Source: Aurantibacter_A sp965215845
GTDB lineage: Bacteria > Bacteroidota > Bacteroidia > Flavobacteriales > Flavobacteriaceae
DNA length: 64,000 bases
NCBI GenBank assembly: GCA_965215845.1
Contig: CBDCEL010000004.1
Location: 1-64,000, forward strand
Direction of reading: 5' to 3'
Shown piece by piece: positions 42,006-50,939 of the stretch (within the stretch, counting starts at the first letter, position 1; every line of letters begins with the position of its first letter). The notes under the pieces were generated by a model. That model was not told the DNA's origin, did not search any database, and saw only the letters and a program-made list of their open reading frames with translations. A program made the translations under genes and the position numbers.

Positions 42006-44606
42006 ATGAACCCAAATAATTTTACGATCAAGTCGCAAGAGGCGCTTCAGATGGCCCAGCAGCTTGTACACGAACTTGGGCATCAACAATTGGAAAACGA
42101 ACATATTTTCAAGGCCATCATGCAGGTCGATGAAAATGTGCTACCCTTTCTATTGAAGAAATTGAATGTCAATGTTTCGATACTCGAACAAATCTTGGAA
42201 AAAGAATTGGAGAGTTTTCCAAAGGTCGATGGTGCCGATATTATGTTTTCCCGCGAAGCGGGCAAAACCCTAAATGAAGCAAGTATCATTGCCAAAAAAA
42301 TGGAAGATGAGTTTGTTTCAATTGAACATTTTTTGCTGGCCATACTAAAATCAAAAAGTAAAATCGCACGGATTTTAAAAGATCAGGGGGTCACCGAAAA
42401 AGATTTGAAAGCCGCAATCGAAGAATTGCGTAAAGGTGGAAAAGTCACTTCGCAAAGTGCCGAGGAAACCTATAATGCGTTGGATAAATATGCCCGCAAT
42501 CTGAATCAACTGGCCGATAGCGGAAAGTTGGATCCCGTCATCGGTCGCGATGAAGAGATTCGGCGGATACTTCAAATACTTTCGAGACGTACCAAGAACA
42601 ATCCCATGTTGGTCGGTGAACCTGGTACAGGCAAGACGGCTATTGCCGAAGGGTTGGCACATCGCATCATACAAGGTGATATTCCCGAGAATCTTAGAGA
42701 CAAGATAATCTACTCATTGGATATGGGCGCCTTGATTGCCGGGGCCAAATACAAAGGTGAATTTGAGGAGAGGCTCAAATCCGTGATTAAGGAAGTGACC
42801 ACTTCAGACGGAGACATCGTTCTTTTCATTGATGAAATACACACGCTTGTTGGAGCCGGAGGAGGACAAGGTGCCATGGATGCCGCGAACATTTTAAAGC
42901 CCGCCCTGGCAAGAGGTGAACTCCGTGCCATTGGTGCAACCACCTTGGACGAATACCAGAAATATTTTGAAAAAGACAAGGCTCTAGAGCGCCGCTTTCA
43001 AAAAGTATTGGTCGACGAGCCCGATACCGAAAGCGCTATCTCGATTCTTAGGGGAATCAAAGAAAAATATGAAGCGCACCATAAGGTCAGAATAAAGGAT
43101 GAAGCAGTCATCGCCGCCGTAGAATTGTCACAGCGCTACATAACAAACCGATTTTTACCCGATAAGGCCATTGATTTGATCGACGAGGCAGCATCAAAGT
43201 TGCGTATGGAGATCAATTCAAAACCTGAAGAGTTGGATGTTCTCGACCGCAAAATCATGCAGTTGGAAATTGAAATCGAGGCCATTAAGCGAGAGAACGA
43301 TAAGGCAAAATTGAAATTGCTCAATGCCGATTTGGCCAATCTGAAGGAAGAGCGCAACGAGATATTCGCCAAATGGGAAAGCGAAAAGACCGTGGTCGAC
43401 AATATTCAAAAAACAATAGAGGATATCGAAAGTTTCAAGTTGGAAGCTGACCGTGCAGAACGAAACGGAGATTATGGAAAGGTTGCCGAGCTACGATATG
43501 GCAAGATCAAAGAAGCCCAGGAAAAGCTGGAAGAACTGAATAAGGAACTCCACGAACAACAATCTGGTGGCACATTGATAAAGGAAGAGGTCACCAATGA
43601 GGATATCGCCGAGGTCGTTGCCAAATGGACCGGCATACCAGTCACCAAAATGTTGCAAAGTGAAAGGGAAAAGCTTTTACGGCTTGAGGATGTGCTACAT
43701 CAACGCGTTGTAGGCCAAGAAGAAGCGATCCAGGCGGTATCGGACGCCATTCGCAGGAGCAGGGCGGGTCTGCAAGATGCCAAACGCCCAATAGGGTCAT
43801 TCTTGTTCCTGGGTACCACCGGGGTGGGTAAGACGGAATTGGCAAAGACATTGGCGGCCTATTTGTTCGACGATGAGAATGCCATGACCCGAATCGACAT
43901 GAGCGAGTACCAAGAACGGCACTCCGTAAGTCGTTTGGTCGGCGCACCCCCAGGATATATTGGATATGACGAAGGCGGTCAATTGACCGAGGCCGTGCGT
44001 CGTCGCCCCTACTCGGTTGTATTGCTCGATGAAATCGAGAAGGCCCACCCAGATACCTTTAATATATTGTTACAGGTATTGGACGAAGGTCGACTTACAG
44101 ATAATAAAGGTCGGGTTGCCGATTTCAAGAACACGATCATTATAATGACCAGTAATATGGGCGGGCACATTATTCAAGAGAAGTTCGAGAACTCAAATGA
44201 TATAAATAGCGCAACCGAAGCGGCAAGAGTAGAAGTGCTCGGATTGTTGAGACAGAGCATACGACCTGAATTCTTGAACCGTATTGACGACATCATTATG
44301 TTCACGCCATTGAACAGGGACGATATCGAGAAAATCGTCAGGTTGCAGGTGGGTCAGTTGAAAAGGATGTTGGCCAAACAACACATTACCATCGATGCGA
44401 CCGACGAGGCCATCGAACACCTGGCCAAGAGGGGATATGACCCTCAATATGGGGCAAGGCCCATCAAACGGGTGATACAGAAAGAAGTGTTGAACAATCT
44501 GTCAAAAGAGTTGCTCAAAGGCGATATCAAGTCTGAGAGTATCGTATTGATCGATAGCTTTGATGACAAACTGGTTTTTCGAAATCAAGATGAACTGGTG
44601 CAATAA
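42006..44606 (+). CDS. clpB: Disaggregase ClpB (Hsp100)
   Basis: ATP-driven disaggregase that works with DnaK. The 866-residue protein has the full ClpB plan: N-terminal repeat domain (1-150), AAA1 with GEPGTGKTA and GRVG-like DEIHTLVGAGG, a coiled-coil middle domain (about 400-525, typical of ClpB but not of ClpA), then AAA2 with GTTGVGKTE, MSEYQERHSVSRLVGAPPGYIGY and VVLLDEIEKAHPD. A shared upstream motif with dnaK suggests coordinate heat-shock control. A strong terminator follows (44625-44651). Confidence 0.97.
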   Translation: MNPNNFTIKSQEALQMAQQLVHELGHQQLENEHIFKAIMQVDENVLPFLLKKLNVNVSILEQILEKELESFPKVDGADIMFSREAGKTLNEASIIAKKMEDEFVSIEHFLLAILKSKSKIARILKDQGVTEKDLKAAIEELRKGGKVTSQSAEETYNALDKYARNLNQLADSGKLDPVIGRDEEIRRILQILSRRTKNNPMLVGEPGTGKTAIAEGLAHRIIQGDIPENLRDKIIYSLDMGALIAGAKYKGEFEERLKSVIKEVTTSDGDIVLFIDEIHTLVGAGGGQGAMDAANILKPALARGELRAIGATTLDEYQKYFEKDKALERRFQKVLVDEPDTESAISILRGIKEKYEAHHKVRIKDEAVIAAVELSQRYITNRFLPDKAIDLIDEAASKLRMEINSKPEELDVLDRKIMQLEIEIEAIKRENDKAKLKLLNADLANLKEERNEIFAKWESEKTVVDNIQKTIEDIESFKLEADRAERNGDYGKVAELRYGKIKEAQEKLEELNKELHEQQSGGTLIKEEVTNEDIAEVVAKWTGIPVTKMLQSEREKLLRLEDVLHQRVVGQEEAIQAVSDAIRRSRAGLQDAKRPIGSFLFLGTTGVGKTELAKTLAAYLFDDENAMTRIDMSEYQERHSVSRLVGAPPGYIGYDEGGQLTEAVRRRPYSVVLLDEIEKAHPDTFNILLQVLDEGRLTDNKGRVADFKNTIIIMTSNMGGHIIQEKFENSNDINSATEAARVEVLGLLRQSIRPEFLNRIDDIIMFTPLNRDDIEKIVRLQVGQLKRMLAKQHITIDATDEAIEHLAKRGYDPQYGARPIKRVIQKEVLNNLSKELLKGDIKSESIVLIDSFDDKLVFRNQDELVQ

Positions 44607-44624
44607 AGGAGCTGTTGCAATGAT

Positions 44625-44651
44625 AAAAGCATCCCACAAGGGGATGCTTTT
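44625..44651 (+). terminator. Intrinsic terminator of clpB
   Basis: AAAAGCATCCC and GGGATGCTTTT form a perfect 11-bp stem with a 5-nt loop, followed by further T residues, 18 nt after the clpB stop. Confidence 0.9.
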
Positions 44652-44660
44652 TTTTGATAA

Positions 44661-44680
44661 TATATACCACACAGTATATA
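44661..44680. promoter_or_regulatory. Candidate TetR operator
   Basis: Perfect inverted repeat TATATAC-N6-GTATATA, 34 bp upstream of the TetR-family gene start. TetR regulators usually bind such palindromes in their own promoter region. Operator function is inferred from position and symmetry; the AT-rich sequence also suits a promoter. Confidence 0.45.
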
Positions 44681-44714
44681 GTTTTTTTATATTCGTATAA
44701 AATTATCCCACAGC

Positions 44715-45311
44715 ATGGCCAGTAAGGCGGAAAGAACTACAAAATACATCATCGAGACCGTCGCTCCCGTTTTCAACAAACACGGGTATATTGGCACTAG
44801 CATGAGTGACCTTACCGAAGCCACCGGATTGACCAAAGGTGCCATTTACGGAAATTTTGAAAATAAGGAGGCCTTGGCCTTGGCTGCCTACGAATACAAC
44901 AGCAAGCGCCTGTTGACCAAGCTGGACGAACTTCTGGCATTGCCCGGCTCCGCTTTGGACAAGATTTTCAATCTGACCAAATTTTACAAACAGTACGATG
45001 TCTTCACCTTGGATATGGGCGGATGCCCAATTTTGAATACAGGGGTCGATGCGTTCAACAACAACCGGTTGCTCTCTTCTGCCAATCGGGAAATGTTGCG
45101 GGAGATTGAAGGCAAAATCGCCCTGGTCTTGGAAAATGGGGTCAATAGTGGGGAACTCAGATTGCCGGTTACTCCCTTGCAGTTTGCCAAGCAATTGTTC
45201 ACCATGCTTCAAGGTGCCGTCTCGATGTTCACGATTACCCAAGACCGAAAATACCTGCTCAATACGGTCGCCTATCTTGATTTGCTGATCAAGAATGAGT
45301 TAAAAAAATAA
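44715..45311 (+). CDS. TetR/AcrR-family transcriptional regulator
   Basis: A 198-residue repressor-type regulator. The N-terminal helix-turn-helix reads VFNKHGYIGTSMSDLTEATGLTKGAIYGNFENKEAL, the TetR pattern. The C-terminal helical ligand domain resembles the TetR_C_6/YxaF-like group (GGCPILNTGVDAFNNN), common in redox- or efflux-linked regulators. A perfect palindrome (44661-44680) upstream suggests autoregulation. No obvious target gene adjoins it, since the next gene is convergent. Confidence 0.88.
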   Translation: MASKAERTTKYIIETVAPVFNKHGYIGTSMSDLTEATGLTKGAIYGNFENKEALALAAYEYNSKRLLTKLDELLALPGSALDKIFNLTKFYKQYDVFTLDMGGCPILNTGVDAFNNNRLLSSANREMLREIEGKIALVLENGVNSGELRLPVTPLQFAKQLFTMLQGAVSMFTITQDRKYLLNTVAYLDLLIKNELKK

Positions 45312-45338
45312 ACGGCCCAAACTTTCATTCAGGCCGTT
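45311..45338. terminator. Hairpin between convergent genes
   Basis: AACGGCC and GGCCGTT pair with a 14-nt loop directly after the TetR stop codon, followed by CTTTC. The short stem and weak T-tract make it a modest terminator candidate. Confidence 0.5.
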
Positions 45339-45359
45339 CTTTCAAAACTGAATTTAATT

Positions 45360-47261
45360 CTATTCCCCGACTACCCTAAAGACCCAGGTTTTGTCTCCAT
45401 ATCGACCATTGAACTTACTATCCCTGGCCCTTCGCGCCTCGGCCATCGTATCATAACGCTCCAAGTAGACGTAGTTGTAATTGTTCAGGCTCCTCAAAAA
45501 GGATTTGGGAGCGAGTCCCCTGCCCTTTAAGTCGGCCATAAAAGCATCGAAATACTTTTTGGTGCCAAAGACGTTTGCGATGAGATAGAATCCGGGTTCT
45601 AGACCATCTTCCGTTTTCACCTCTTCGTATTTCTCGCCAGCTTCTGGTTGCACCTCTTCCTTGTCAGCCACAGCTTCAGCCGCTTTGGCCTCGGCAATCG
45701 AGTCTTGCTTACGTCTTATTTCTTCCGCCAATGCTTCCGCCTGGGCAATGGAATCTTGCTTTCGCTGCAATTCCCTGGCCTGTTGTTCTGCCGCGGCTTT
45801 GGCTCTTCGAACCTCGTTCAGTGAATCCAAGCGCTTTTTGGCCGCTTCTTGCTGCGCCAGTTCACGTGCCGTATTTTGGGCTTCCGCGATTGAATCCTGT
45901 CTTCGCTGTGCGGCAGCAATTTCATCGGCCTGGCGTTTCTCCTCAGCGGCTTTTTCTTCCGCTTTGCGCAGTTCTTCCTGCTGTTTTTCAGCCAACTCGG
46001 CCTGTTTGGCTTCTTCTTTCCTTTTTGCTTCCGCCTCCTTGAGCTCTCGCTCGATTTGTTCTTGTTCTTCTTTTGCCAGGCGCTCTTGTTCTTTTTGCAA
46101 TCTTTTCGCCTCGGCTGCCGCTTCCCGTTCGGCTTTTCGTTGTTCTTTTTTGCTTAATTCTTCTGTGGCAGGTGCCTGTTCTTCAACGGCCTCGTCACCT
46201 TGTTCCTCTTCAACATTCTCTTTCCGTTCTTCATCATTGGCCAACTCCTCAGCTTTTTCCAGCTCTTGCTTGACCTTCTCCTCTTCGGTCAATTCATCGG
46301 CAGCAAGGGTTTCCGCATCCATTTCATCTTGATATACCTCGGTGACGTCGCGCTCGTCTGGGTTGCCCAAAAAGTATGAGGCGACAATTTCAAAAGAAGG
46401 GTCTTTGGAATTAATTGATGCACTGGTACCGAATTCGAATACCGCGCCCAAATTGAAACGCTTTAAAAAGGTGCCTCCCGCGCCAACGCCTACCCCATAA
46501 AAATTGTTGTATCCCAGTTGACCCCAGAACTTCGCTGTTCTAAGCATCGAAAGAATTCCTATTTGGTTTTCTTGCTCTGGTATGGTTCTCATGTACAAAG
46601 CCGGTCTAAGTACTGCGCTATTGGCTCCCAAACTCAACGGAAAATCGTAAGACATCATTCCCATGAATATTTTGTCCGATGTTGGCGTATTGGCTTCCTT
46701 GGCCCTAAAATTGTAATCGAAAAGATTTTCAGATGCCAAACTCAATGTCAGGCGTTCAACGCTCAAACTCGCCCCAGGGGCCAATTGCAGGATAAAATCA
46801 TTGGTGGTTCCGGGTAATGGAATCGGAAGTTGTGGGTTGTTGATAAAGCGATCATCGGCCAATTTTTGTACAAAACCGAATAAATTGAAACCAAGCGAAA
46901 GTTTCGTACTTTGGGTGAACTGCCATTGATGCGCATAATTCAAAACCCCACCTGTATTAAAGAATATTCCGGTATTGTGCTGAAAGAAAGCCGCTCCAGC
47001 AACTGACTTTTCATTAAATTTTCGAGTATAGTTAAAAAATAGGCTTGTTGGATCGGTATCTACGGTTTGCCATTGCCATCGTGTCCAAAAAGCTACCGAC
47101 TGCGGATCATTTCTATCTAAGGCAAAGATCGGATTAAAAAGGCTGGCATTATAGGTCGTAAGATTATGCTGCCTGAGGTCAGCGGGAAGCCGCACTTCAT
47201 CCTGGGCGGAAATCTGAAAAATCCAAAGGAAAAGTATAAGTAAGGTTGAAATTCGGTGCAT
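45360..47261 (-). CDS. PorP/SprF-like barrel protein fused to a SPOR domain
   Basis: A 633-residue exported protein with three parts. A signal peptide (ISA|QDEV, residues 1-19) precedes a roughly 300-residue PorP/SprF-type barrel of the type IX secretion-associated family (YNASLFNPIFALDR, RWQWQTVDTDPTSLFFNYTR, GAVFEFGTSASINS). Then comes a charged Ala/Glu/Arg coiled region with the repeated unit RQDSIAEA or KQDSIAEA. The last 80 residues are a SPOR domain (PGFYLIANVFGTKKYFDAFM, NNYNYVYLERYDTMAEARRA), which usually binds denuded peptidoglycan. It could bridge the outer membrane and cell wall. Start at ATG 47261; an earlier frame start would extend past the signal peptide. Confidence 0.8.
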   Translation of the reverse strand: MHRISTLLILFLWIFQISAQDEVRLPADLRQHNLTTYNASLFNPIFALDRNDPQSVAFWTRWQWQTVDTDPTSLFFNYTRKFNEKSVAGAAFFQHNTGIFFNTGGVLNYAHQWQFTQSTKLSLGFNLFGFVQKLADDRFINNPQLPIPLPGTTNDFILQLAPGASLSVERLTLSLASENLFDYNFRAKEANTPTSDKIFMGMMSYDFPLSLGANSAVLRPALYMRTIPEQENQIGILSMLRTAKFWGQLGYNNFYGVGVGAGGTFLKRFNLGAVFEFGTSASINSKDPSFEIVASYFLGNPDERDVTEVYQDEMDAETLAADELTEEEKVKQELEKAEELANDEERKENVEEEQGDEAVEEQAPATEELSKKEQRKAEREAAAEAKRLQKEQERLAKEEQEQIERELKEAEAKRKEEAKQAELAEKQQEELRKAEEKAAEEKRQADEIAAAQRRQDSIAEAQNTARELAQQEAAKKRLDSLNEVRRAKAAAEQQARELQRKQDSIAQAEALAEEIRRKQDSIAEAKAAEAVADKEEVQPEAGEKYEEVKTEDGLEPGFYLIANVFGTKKYFDAFMADLKGRGLAPKSFLRSLNNYNYVYLERYDTMAEARRARDSKFNGRYGDKTWVFRVVGE

Positions 47262-47451
47262 ATGCAAAAAAACAAAAAACAACGAGTTCTGCATACTATT
47301 TTGCCGTTATTTTAGTTAAAATAAAAGAAAAGTTGTCAACAATTCGAAAATGGCCGTAAGTCTTGCCAATAGGTTCATGATCGATGAACGGAATGGCAGG
47401 GCACAATCAAAACAGGGCATTCTTATTCGTTGGCAGATACAACAAATTACC

Positions 47452-47997
47452 ATGAAAGCAATTCGACTTTTAGCACTAATGTTCGTTATAATCGGTCTTA
47501 CCTCTTGCAAAGACGACCAGAAGGCAAATGAAGAGCCGCTAGATGTGGGCGCTTCTACCTTCTACCTGATCCGCCATGCCGAAAAAGATCGTTCCAATCC
47601 TGAAAATACGGATCCAGAACTTTCACAAAAAGGATTGGGTCGCGCCATGCATTGGGCCGAAATTCTATCTGAGGTACAAATCGATGCAATTTACTCGACC
47701 GACTACCAACGTACCGCCATGACAGCAGCACCGACCTCTGTAAAAAAGGATGTCGACGTTATTTACTATGACCCCTCCATCATCGATATCGAACAATTCA
47801 AAGCTGACAATTTAAACAAGAATGTTTTGGTCGTAGGGCATAGCAACACCACCCCTGAGTTCACGAATCAGTTGATAGGCGAAGACAAGTATTACGCGCT
47901 TGACGATGGGGATAACGGGAGCATGTTCATTGTACAGATAACCAACGGAATCGCAACTTCGCAAAAGCTGAACTTCAATTGTAATTGCCCTGATTGA
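47452..47997 (+). CDS. Histidine phosphatase-family lipoprotein (SixA-like)
   Basis: A 181-residue lipoprotein (lipobox LTSC, Cys19) of the histidine phosphatase superfamily. The catalytic motif is LIRHAEKD with Arg41 and His42; the second catalytic region is VVGHSNTTPE, and SQKGLGRAMHWAEIL and YSTDYQRTAMTAAP supply the other conserved positions. These enzymes remove phosphate from varied substrates; this one acts outside the cytoplasm. Its start is the ATG at 47452 just before the signal peptide. Its 3' end overlaps the convergent lipoprotein gene by 23 bp. Confidence 0.82.
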   Translation: MKAIRLLALMFVIIGLTSCKDDQKANEEPLDVGASTFYLIRHAEKDRSNPENTDPELSQKGLGRAMHWAEILSEVQIDAIYSTDYQRTAMTAAPTSVKKDVDVIYYDPSIIDIEQFKADNLNKNVLVVGHSNTTPEFTNQLIGEDKYYALDDGDNGSMFIVQITNGIATSQKLNFNCNCPD

Positions 47998-48727
47998 CCT
48001 GAACATGCTCTAACTCAATCTTCGAGAGTAGTTCAAGATTTCCGGCCTCGAAAAGACTATCGATTTGAAAAATCGGGATGTCTAAATTATTGGCCTTGTA
48101 ATTATTGTAGTCTACATATCTGATACCATTGACATAACGCTCGTTAAATGCTTCACGAAAACGCATTCCCCCTCCATCGACGTGAAATTCATAGGCAAGA
48201 TAGTCGGGCTTAAATGTTTGCTTGTTGAACCAATATACATAAGTGTCGTCGAAATCATCTCCTCCGCCCTCTTGCTCAAAGGTTACTTTCACCTTATAAT
48301 AGGTTTTTCCTTTTATCGAAGCCTCGCCTAAATATTCCTTGTTGACGGCAGGATCGTTAAGTCCATAAGGAAGATCCGCAAAATAGTGTACCGAATTGAC
48401 CGAATTCGCGTACTTGTTCGCCGTAGTATCATGCAACCGAACCAAACTGTCGTAGATATAGCGTTCGAATTTTTGATGGGTGCGTACATCAAGAATATGT
48501 GCCGTATCGTTTTTCAGGATTCGTTTTAAAACCTGCCCACCCTTTCCGTTTTCTGAAATGTAATGTCTACCTCGAAAGGTAAATGAACGTGTGGTCTTCG
48601 CATACAAATCCCCACCACTTGCCGTAATACTACTGTCAATGATACTTTGGGCCGTGAGTTTGGATTTTTCCTTATGTGTGCAGGAGGTCAAAATCATGAC
48701 CCCAAAAACCAATAACAATCTGTGCAT
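47975..48727 (-). CDS. Lipoprotein, DUF6503-like
   Basis: A 250-residue lipoprotein (lipobox LTSC, Cys16). The mature part begins QSIIDSSITASGGDLYAKTTRSFTFRGRHY and ends in a beta-rich sequence including KVTFEQEGGGDDFDDTYVYWFNKQTFKPDYLAYEF and RYVNGIRYVDYNNYK. It resembles a family of Bacteroidota lipoproteins (DUF6503, loosely related to LolA-like folds), from memory only. Function unknown. It is convergent with the histidine phosphatase gene, overlapping by 23 bp. Confidence 0.65.
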   Translation of the reverse strand: MHRLLLVFGVMILTSCTHKEKSKLTAQSIIDSSITASGGDLYAKTTRSFTFRGRHYISENGKGGQVLKRILKNDTAHILDVRTHQKFERYIYDSLVRLHDTTANKYANSVNSVHYFADLPYGLNDPAVNKEYLGEASIKGKTYYKVKVTFEQEGGGDDFDDTYVYWFNKQTFKPDYLAYEFHVDGGGMRFREAFNERYVNGIRYVDYNNYKANNLDIPIFQIDSLFEAGNLELLSKIELEHVQVNQGNYN

Positions 48728-48819
48728 AGAATGATTTTTACTTAGTTATTCGAAAAAAGTGTCTCTTCATTACATTCACACACGGGCGAGCTTTCTATAA
48801 TTGTTCCTATTTTTGCGCT

Positions 48820-49284
48820 GTGGTTCAAAAGACTATCAATATCAAAAACAAGAAGGCGCGCTTTGAGTACGAAATACTCGACAAATATACTGCGGGAATC
48901 GTTCTTTCGGGTACCGAAATAAAATCCATCCGTTTGGGCAAGGCCTCGATTACCGAAAGTTTTTGTGAGTTCAATGACCAAGGTGAACTCTTTATTATCA
49001 ATATGCAGGTCGACGAATATTCGCATGCATCGCACTTCAACCACAAACCAAAGGCTGAGCGCAAATTATTGCTTAACAAGCAAGAACTCAAAAAGCTGCG
49101 CAAAGATGTTGTCTCATCGGGAAATACCATCGTTCCATTAAATCTCTTCATCAACGATAGGGGTTTTGCCAAGTTGAATATCGCCCTCGCCAAAGGAAAG
49201 AAACTCTACGATAAGCGGGAGACGATCAAAGATCGGGATAACAAAAGAAACCTAGATCGCATCAAGAAGAATTTCAATAATTGA
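48820..49284 (+). CDS. smpB: SsrA-binding protein SmpB
   Basis: Binds tmRNA and brings it to stalled ribosomes for trans-translation. The 154-residue protein has the family sequence throughout: IKNKKARFEYEILDKYTAGIVLSGTEIKSIR, ITESFCEF, the HxxPxRxRKLLL-like HKPKAERKLLLNKQEL, then GFAKLNIALAKGKKLYDKRE and a basic C-terminal tail. The start is GTG 48820. A TATTTTTG box at 48808-48815 ends only 4 nt before it, so the mRNA may be leaderless. tmRNA is not in the window. Confidence 0.95.
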   Translation: MVQKTINIKNKKARFEYEILDKYTAGIVLSGTEIKSIRLGKASITESFCEFNDQGELFIINMQVDEYSHASHFNHKPKAERKLLLNKQELKKLRKDVVSSGNTIVPLNLFINDRGFAKLNIALAKGKKLYDKRETIKDRDNKRNLDRIKKNFNN

Positions 49285-49302
49285 CGGAAAGCTTGTTTAT
49301 GT

Positions 49303-49356
49303 TGGCTCCTTCCCTTGGCTAAGGGAAGGTGGCCTCTGAGGGGAGAAACCGCTATC
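49303..49356. repeat. Palindromic intergenic repeat (short copy)
   Basis: A GC-rich intergenic stretch whose first part is the perfect hairpin CCTTCCCTT-GGCT-AAGGGAAGG (49308-49329), followed by ctctgaggggag. The same style of sequence (aggggaggtg, ggaggggt) recurs in a longer copy at 53321-53447. It resembles a dispersed repeat family of Bacteroidota intergenic regions and may also act as a terminator for smpB. Confidence 0.6.
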
Positions 49357-49447
49357 CATTCAAAGTCCCAACAAACTATCAAGATCTGTATTTTTTTATT
49401 GTCTCAAACTTCTTTAATTTGGAAGACACCTTAAAATATGGAATCCG

Positions 49448-50914
49448 ATGAGCACCTTGAACATTGACAAACAAAAAAATTCACGTAGAGACTTTATCAA
49501 AAAAGGGGCCCTGGCCTCCTCGATATTTATCGTCCCTAGACATGTTTTGGGCGGACCTGGTTTTATTTCTCCCAGTGACCGTTTGGCGCTTGCGGCCATC
49601 GGGGCCGGAGGTAAAGGTACCAGTGATATAAAAAATGCCTCGGTCAACGGTCGTGAGAAGGTGGTGGCTTTGTGCGATGTTGATTTTTCAGGATCGGCAA
49701 AGAGATCGGTCGAGAATTTCCCGAAAGCCAAATTGTTCGATGATTATCGGGTGATGCTGGATAAGAAAAAGAATATCGACGCTGTGACGATTTCCACTCC
49801 GGATCATGTACATGGCCCCGCGGCCAAGGCTGCCATGGAAAGAGGCATTCACGTCTATGTTCAGAAGCCTATGACGCACAACATTCGTGAGGCCAGGCTG
49901 TTGACGGAAATGGCCCGAGAAAAGAAGATCGTTTCACAAATGGGAAACCAGGGTGGATCCAATCCGTATTTGAATATGGTGCAAAAATGGATCGATGAAG
50001 ATAAAATAGGAGCCGTCTCAAAAGTACAGGTCTGGACAAATCGGCCGGTGTGGCCCCAAGGAGGACCGTTTCCTAAACCTGATCCAAGCTCAAAGCCCGA
50101 CGCCTTGAATTGGGACCTTTGGTTGGGCCCAGCCCCGCTACGCGAATACACCCCGAATTTACACCCCTTTAGTTGGAGAGGTTGGTGGGATTATGGTACG
50201 GGAGCCCTTGGCGATGTCGGTTGCCACCTAATCGATATTCCTTTCAGAACCTTGGGGTTAAAATATCCTACGGATGCCGAATGCAGTGTGGGATCTGTGT
50301 ATTCCCAAATGTGGACAGCTGATTACCACCCGGACGGTTGCCCCGCTTCTTCGTTTATCACACTTCATTTCGATGCCACGGAAAAAACAAAAATGCCCAT
50401 TGAAATGACGTGGAGCGATGGCGGCATTCGTCCATCGCATCCAGATATCATTCCTGCCGATCACGATATAGGCGGAAGAGACAGCGCCAACGGGGTTTTG
50501 ATCATTGGGGAGAAAGGAATCATTTCTACCAACATCAATGACAGTTCACCATTGATGCCAAAATTGTATCTGAACGATGGCACCACCGACTTCGGACCAG
50601 AAATCGAAGACTTCGACGAACCCGAGTATGGCCACCAAAGAAAGTGGGTCGATGCATGTAAGGCCGGTTTTGGTAGTGAAGAACATTTGGGTTTGACCTC
50701 TTCATTCGACTATGCGGGGCCCATGACCGAAACAGTTTTGATGGGCAACTTGGCCATTCGCTCGTACCTGCTGCGTCGAGAAAACGAAAAACAGCAAATG
50801 GAATTCTTCGGCCGAAAGAAACTTTTATGGGATGGCGAAAACATGCGCATTACCAACTTTGAAGAGGCAAACCAGTTCGTGGGTAGAACTTATCGGGAAG
50901 GGTTTGAGGTATAA
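49448..50914 (+). CDS. Gfo/Idh/MocA-family oxidoreductase with Tat signal
   Basis: A 488-residue NAD(P)-dependent oxidoreductase. Its N-terminus carries a twin-arginine signal SRRDFIK (12-18) followed by a hydrophobic stretch, so it is folded in the cytoplasm and exported. The Rossmann motif AAIGAGGKGT and the conserved block VYVQKPMTHNIREARLL (the EKP-like position) identify the Gfo/Idh/MocA family, and the C-terminal region has the GWWDYGTGALGDVGCHLID segment with the conserved His. Such exported members often act on sugars or polyol derivatives; the substrate is unknown. Confidence 0.87.
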   Translation: MSTLNIDKQKNSRRDFIKKGALASSIFIVPRHVLGGPGFISPSDRLALAAIGAGGKGTSDIKNASVNGREKVVALCDVDFSGSAKRSVENFPKAKLFDDYRVMLDKKKNIDAVTISTPDHVHGPAAKAAMERGIHVYVQKPMTHNIREARLLTEMAREKKIVSQMGNQGGSNPYLNMVQKWIDEDKIGAVSKVQVWTNRPVWPQGGPFPKPDPSSKPDALNWDLWLGPAPLREYTPNLHPFSWRGWWDYGTGALGDVGCHLIDIPFRTLGLKYPTDAECSVGSVYSQMWTADYHPDGCPASSFITLHFDATEKTKMPIEMTWSDGGIRPSHPDIIPADHDIGGRDSANGVLIIGEKGIISTNINDSSPLMPKLYLNDGTTDFGPEIEDFDEPEYGHQRKWVDACKAGFGSEEHLGLTSSFDYAGPMTETVLMGNLAIRSYLLRRENEKQQMEFFGRKKLLWDGENMRITNFEEANQFVGRTYREGFEV

Positions 50915-50939
50915 AAGATTGAATCAAACGGCCGTTTTT

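Noticed and set aside
45661..46332. 223-codon plus-strand open frame rich in Ser, Ala and Cys
   Set aside because: It is opposite the charged repeat region of the PorP/SprF-SPOR gene; its composition is a mirror of the GCC/TTC-rich coding strand.
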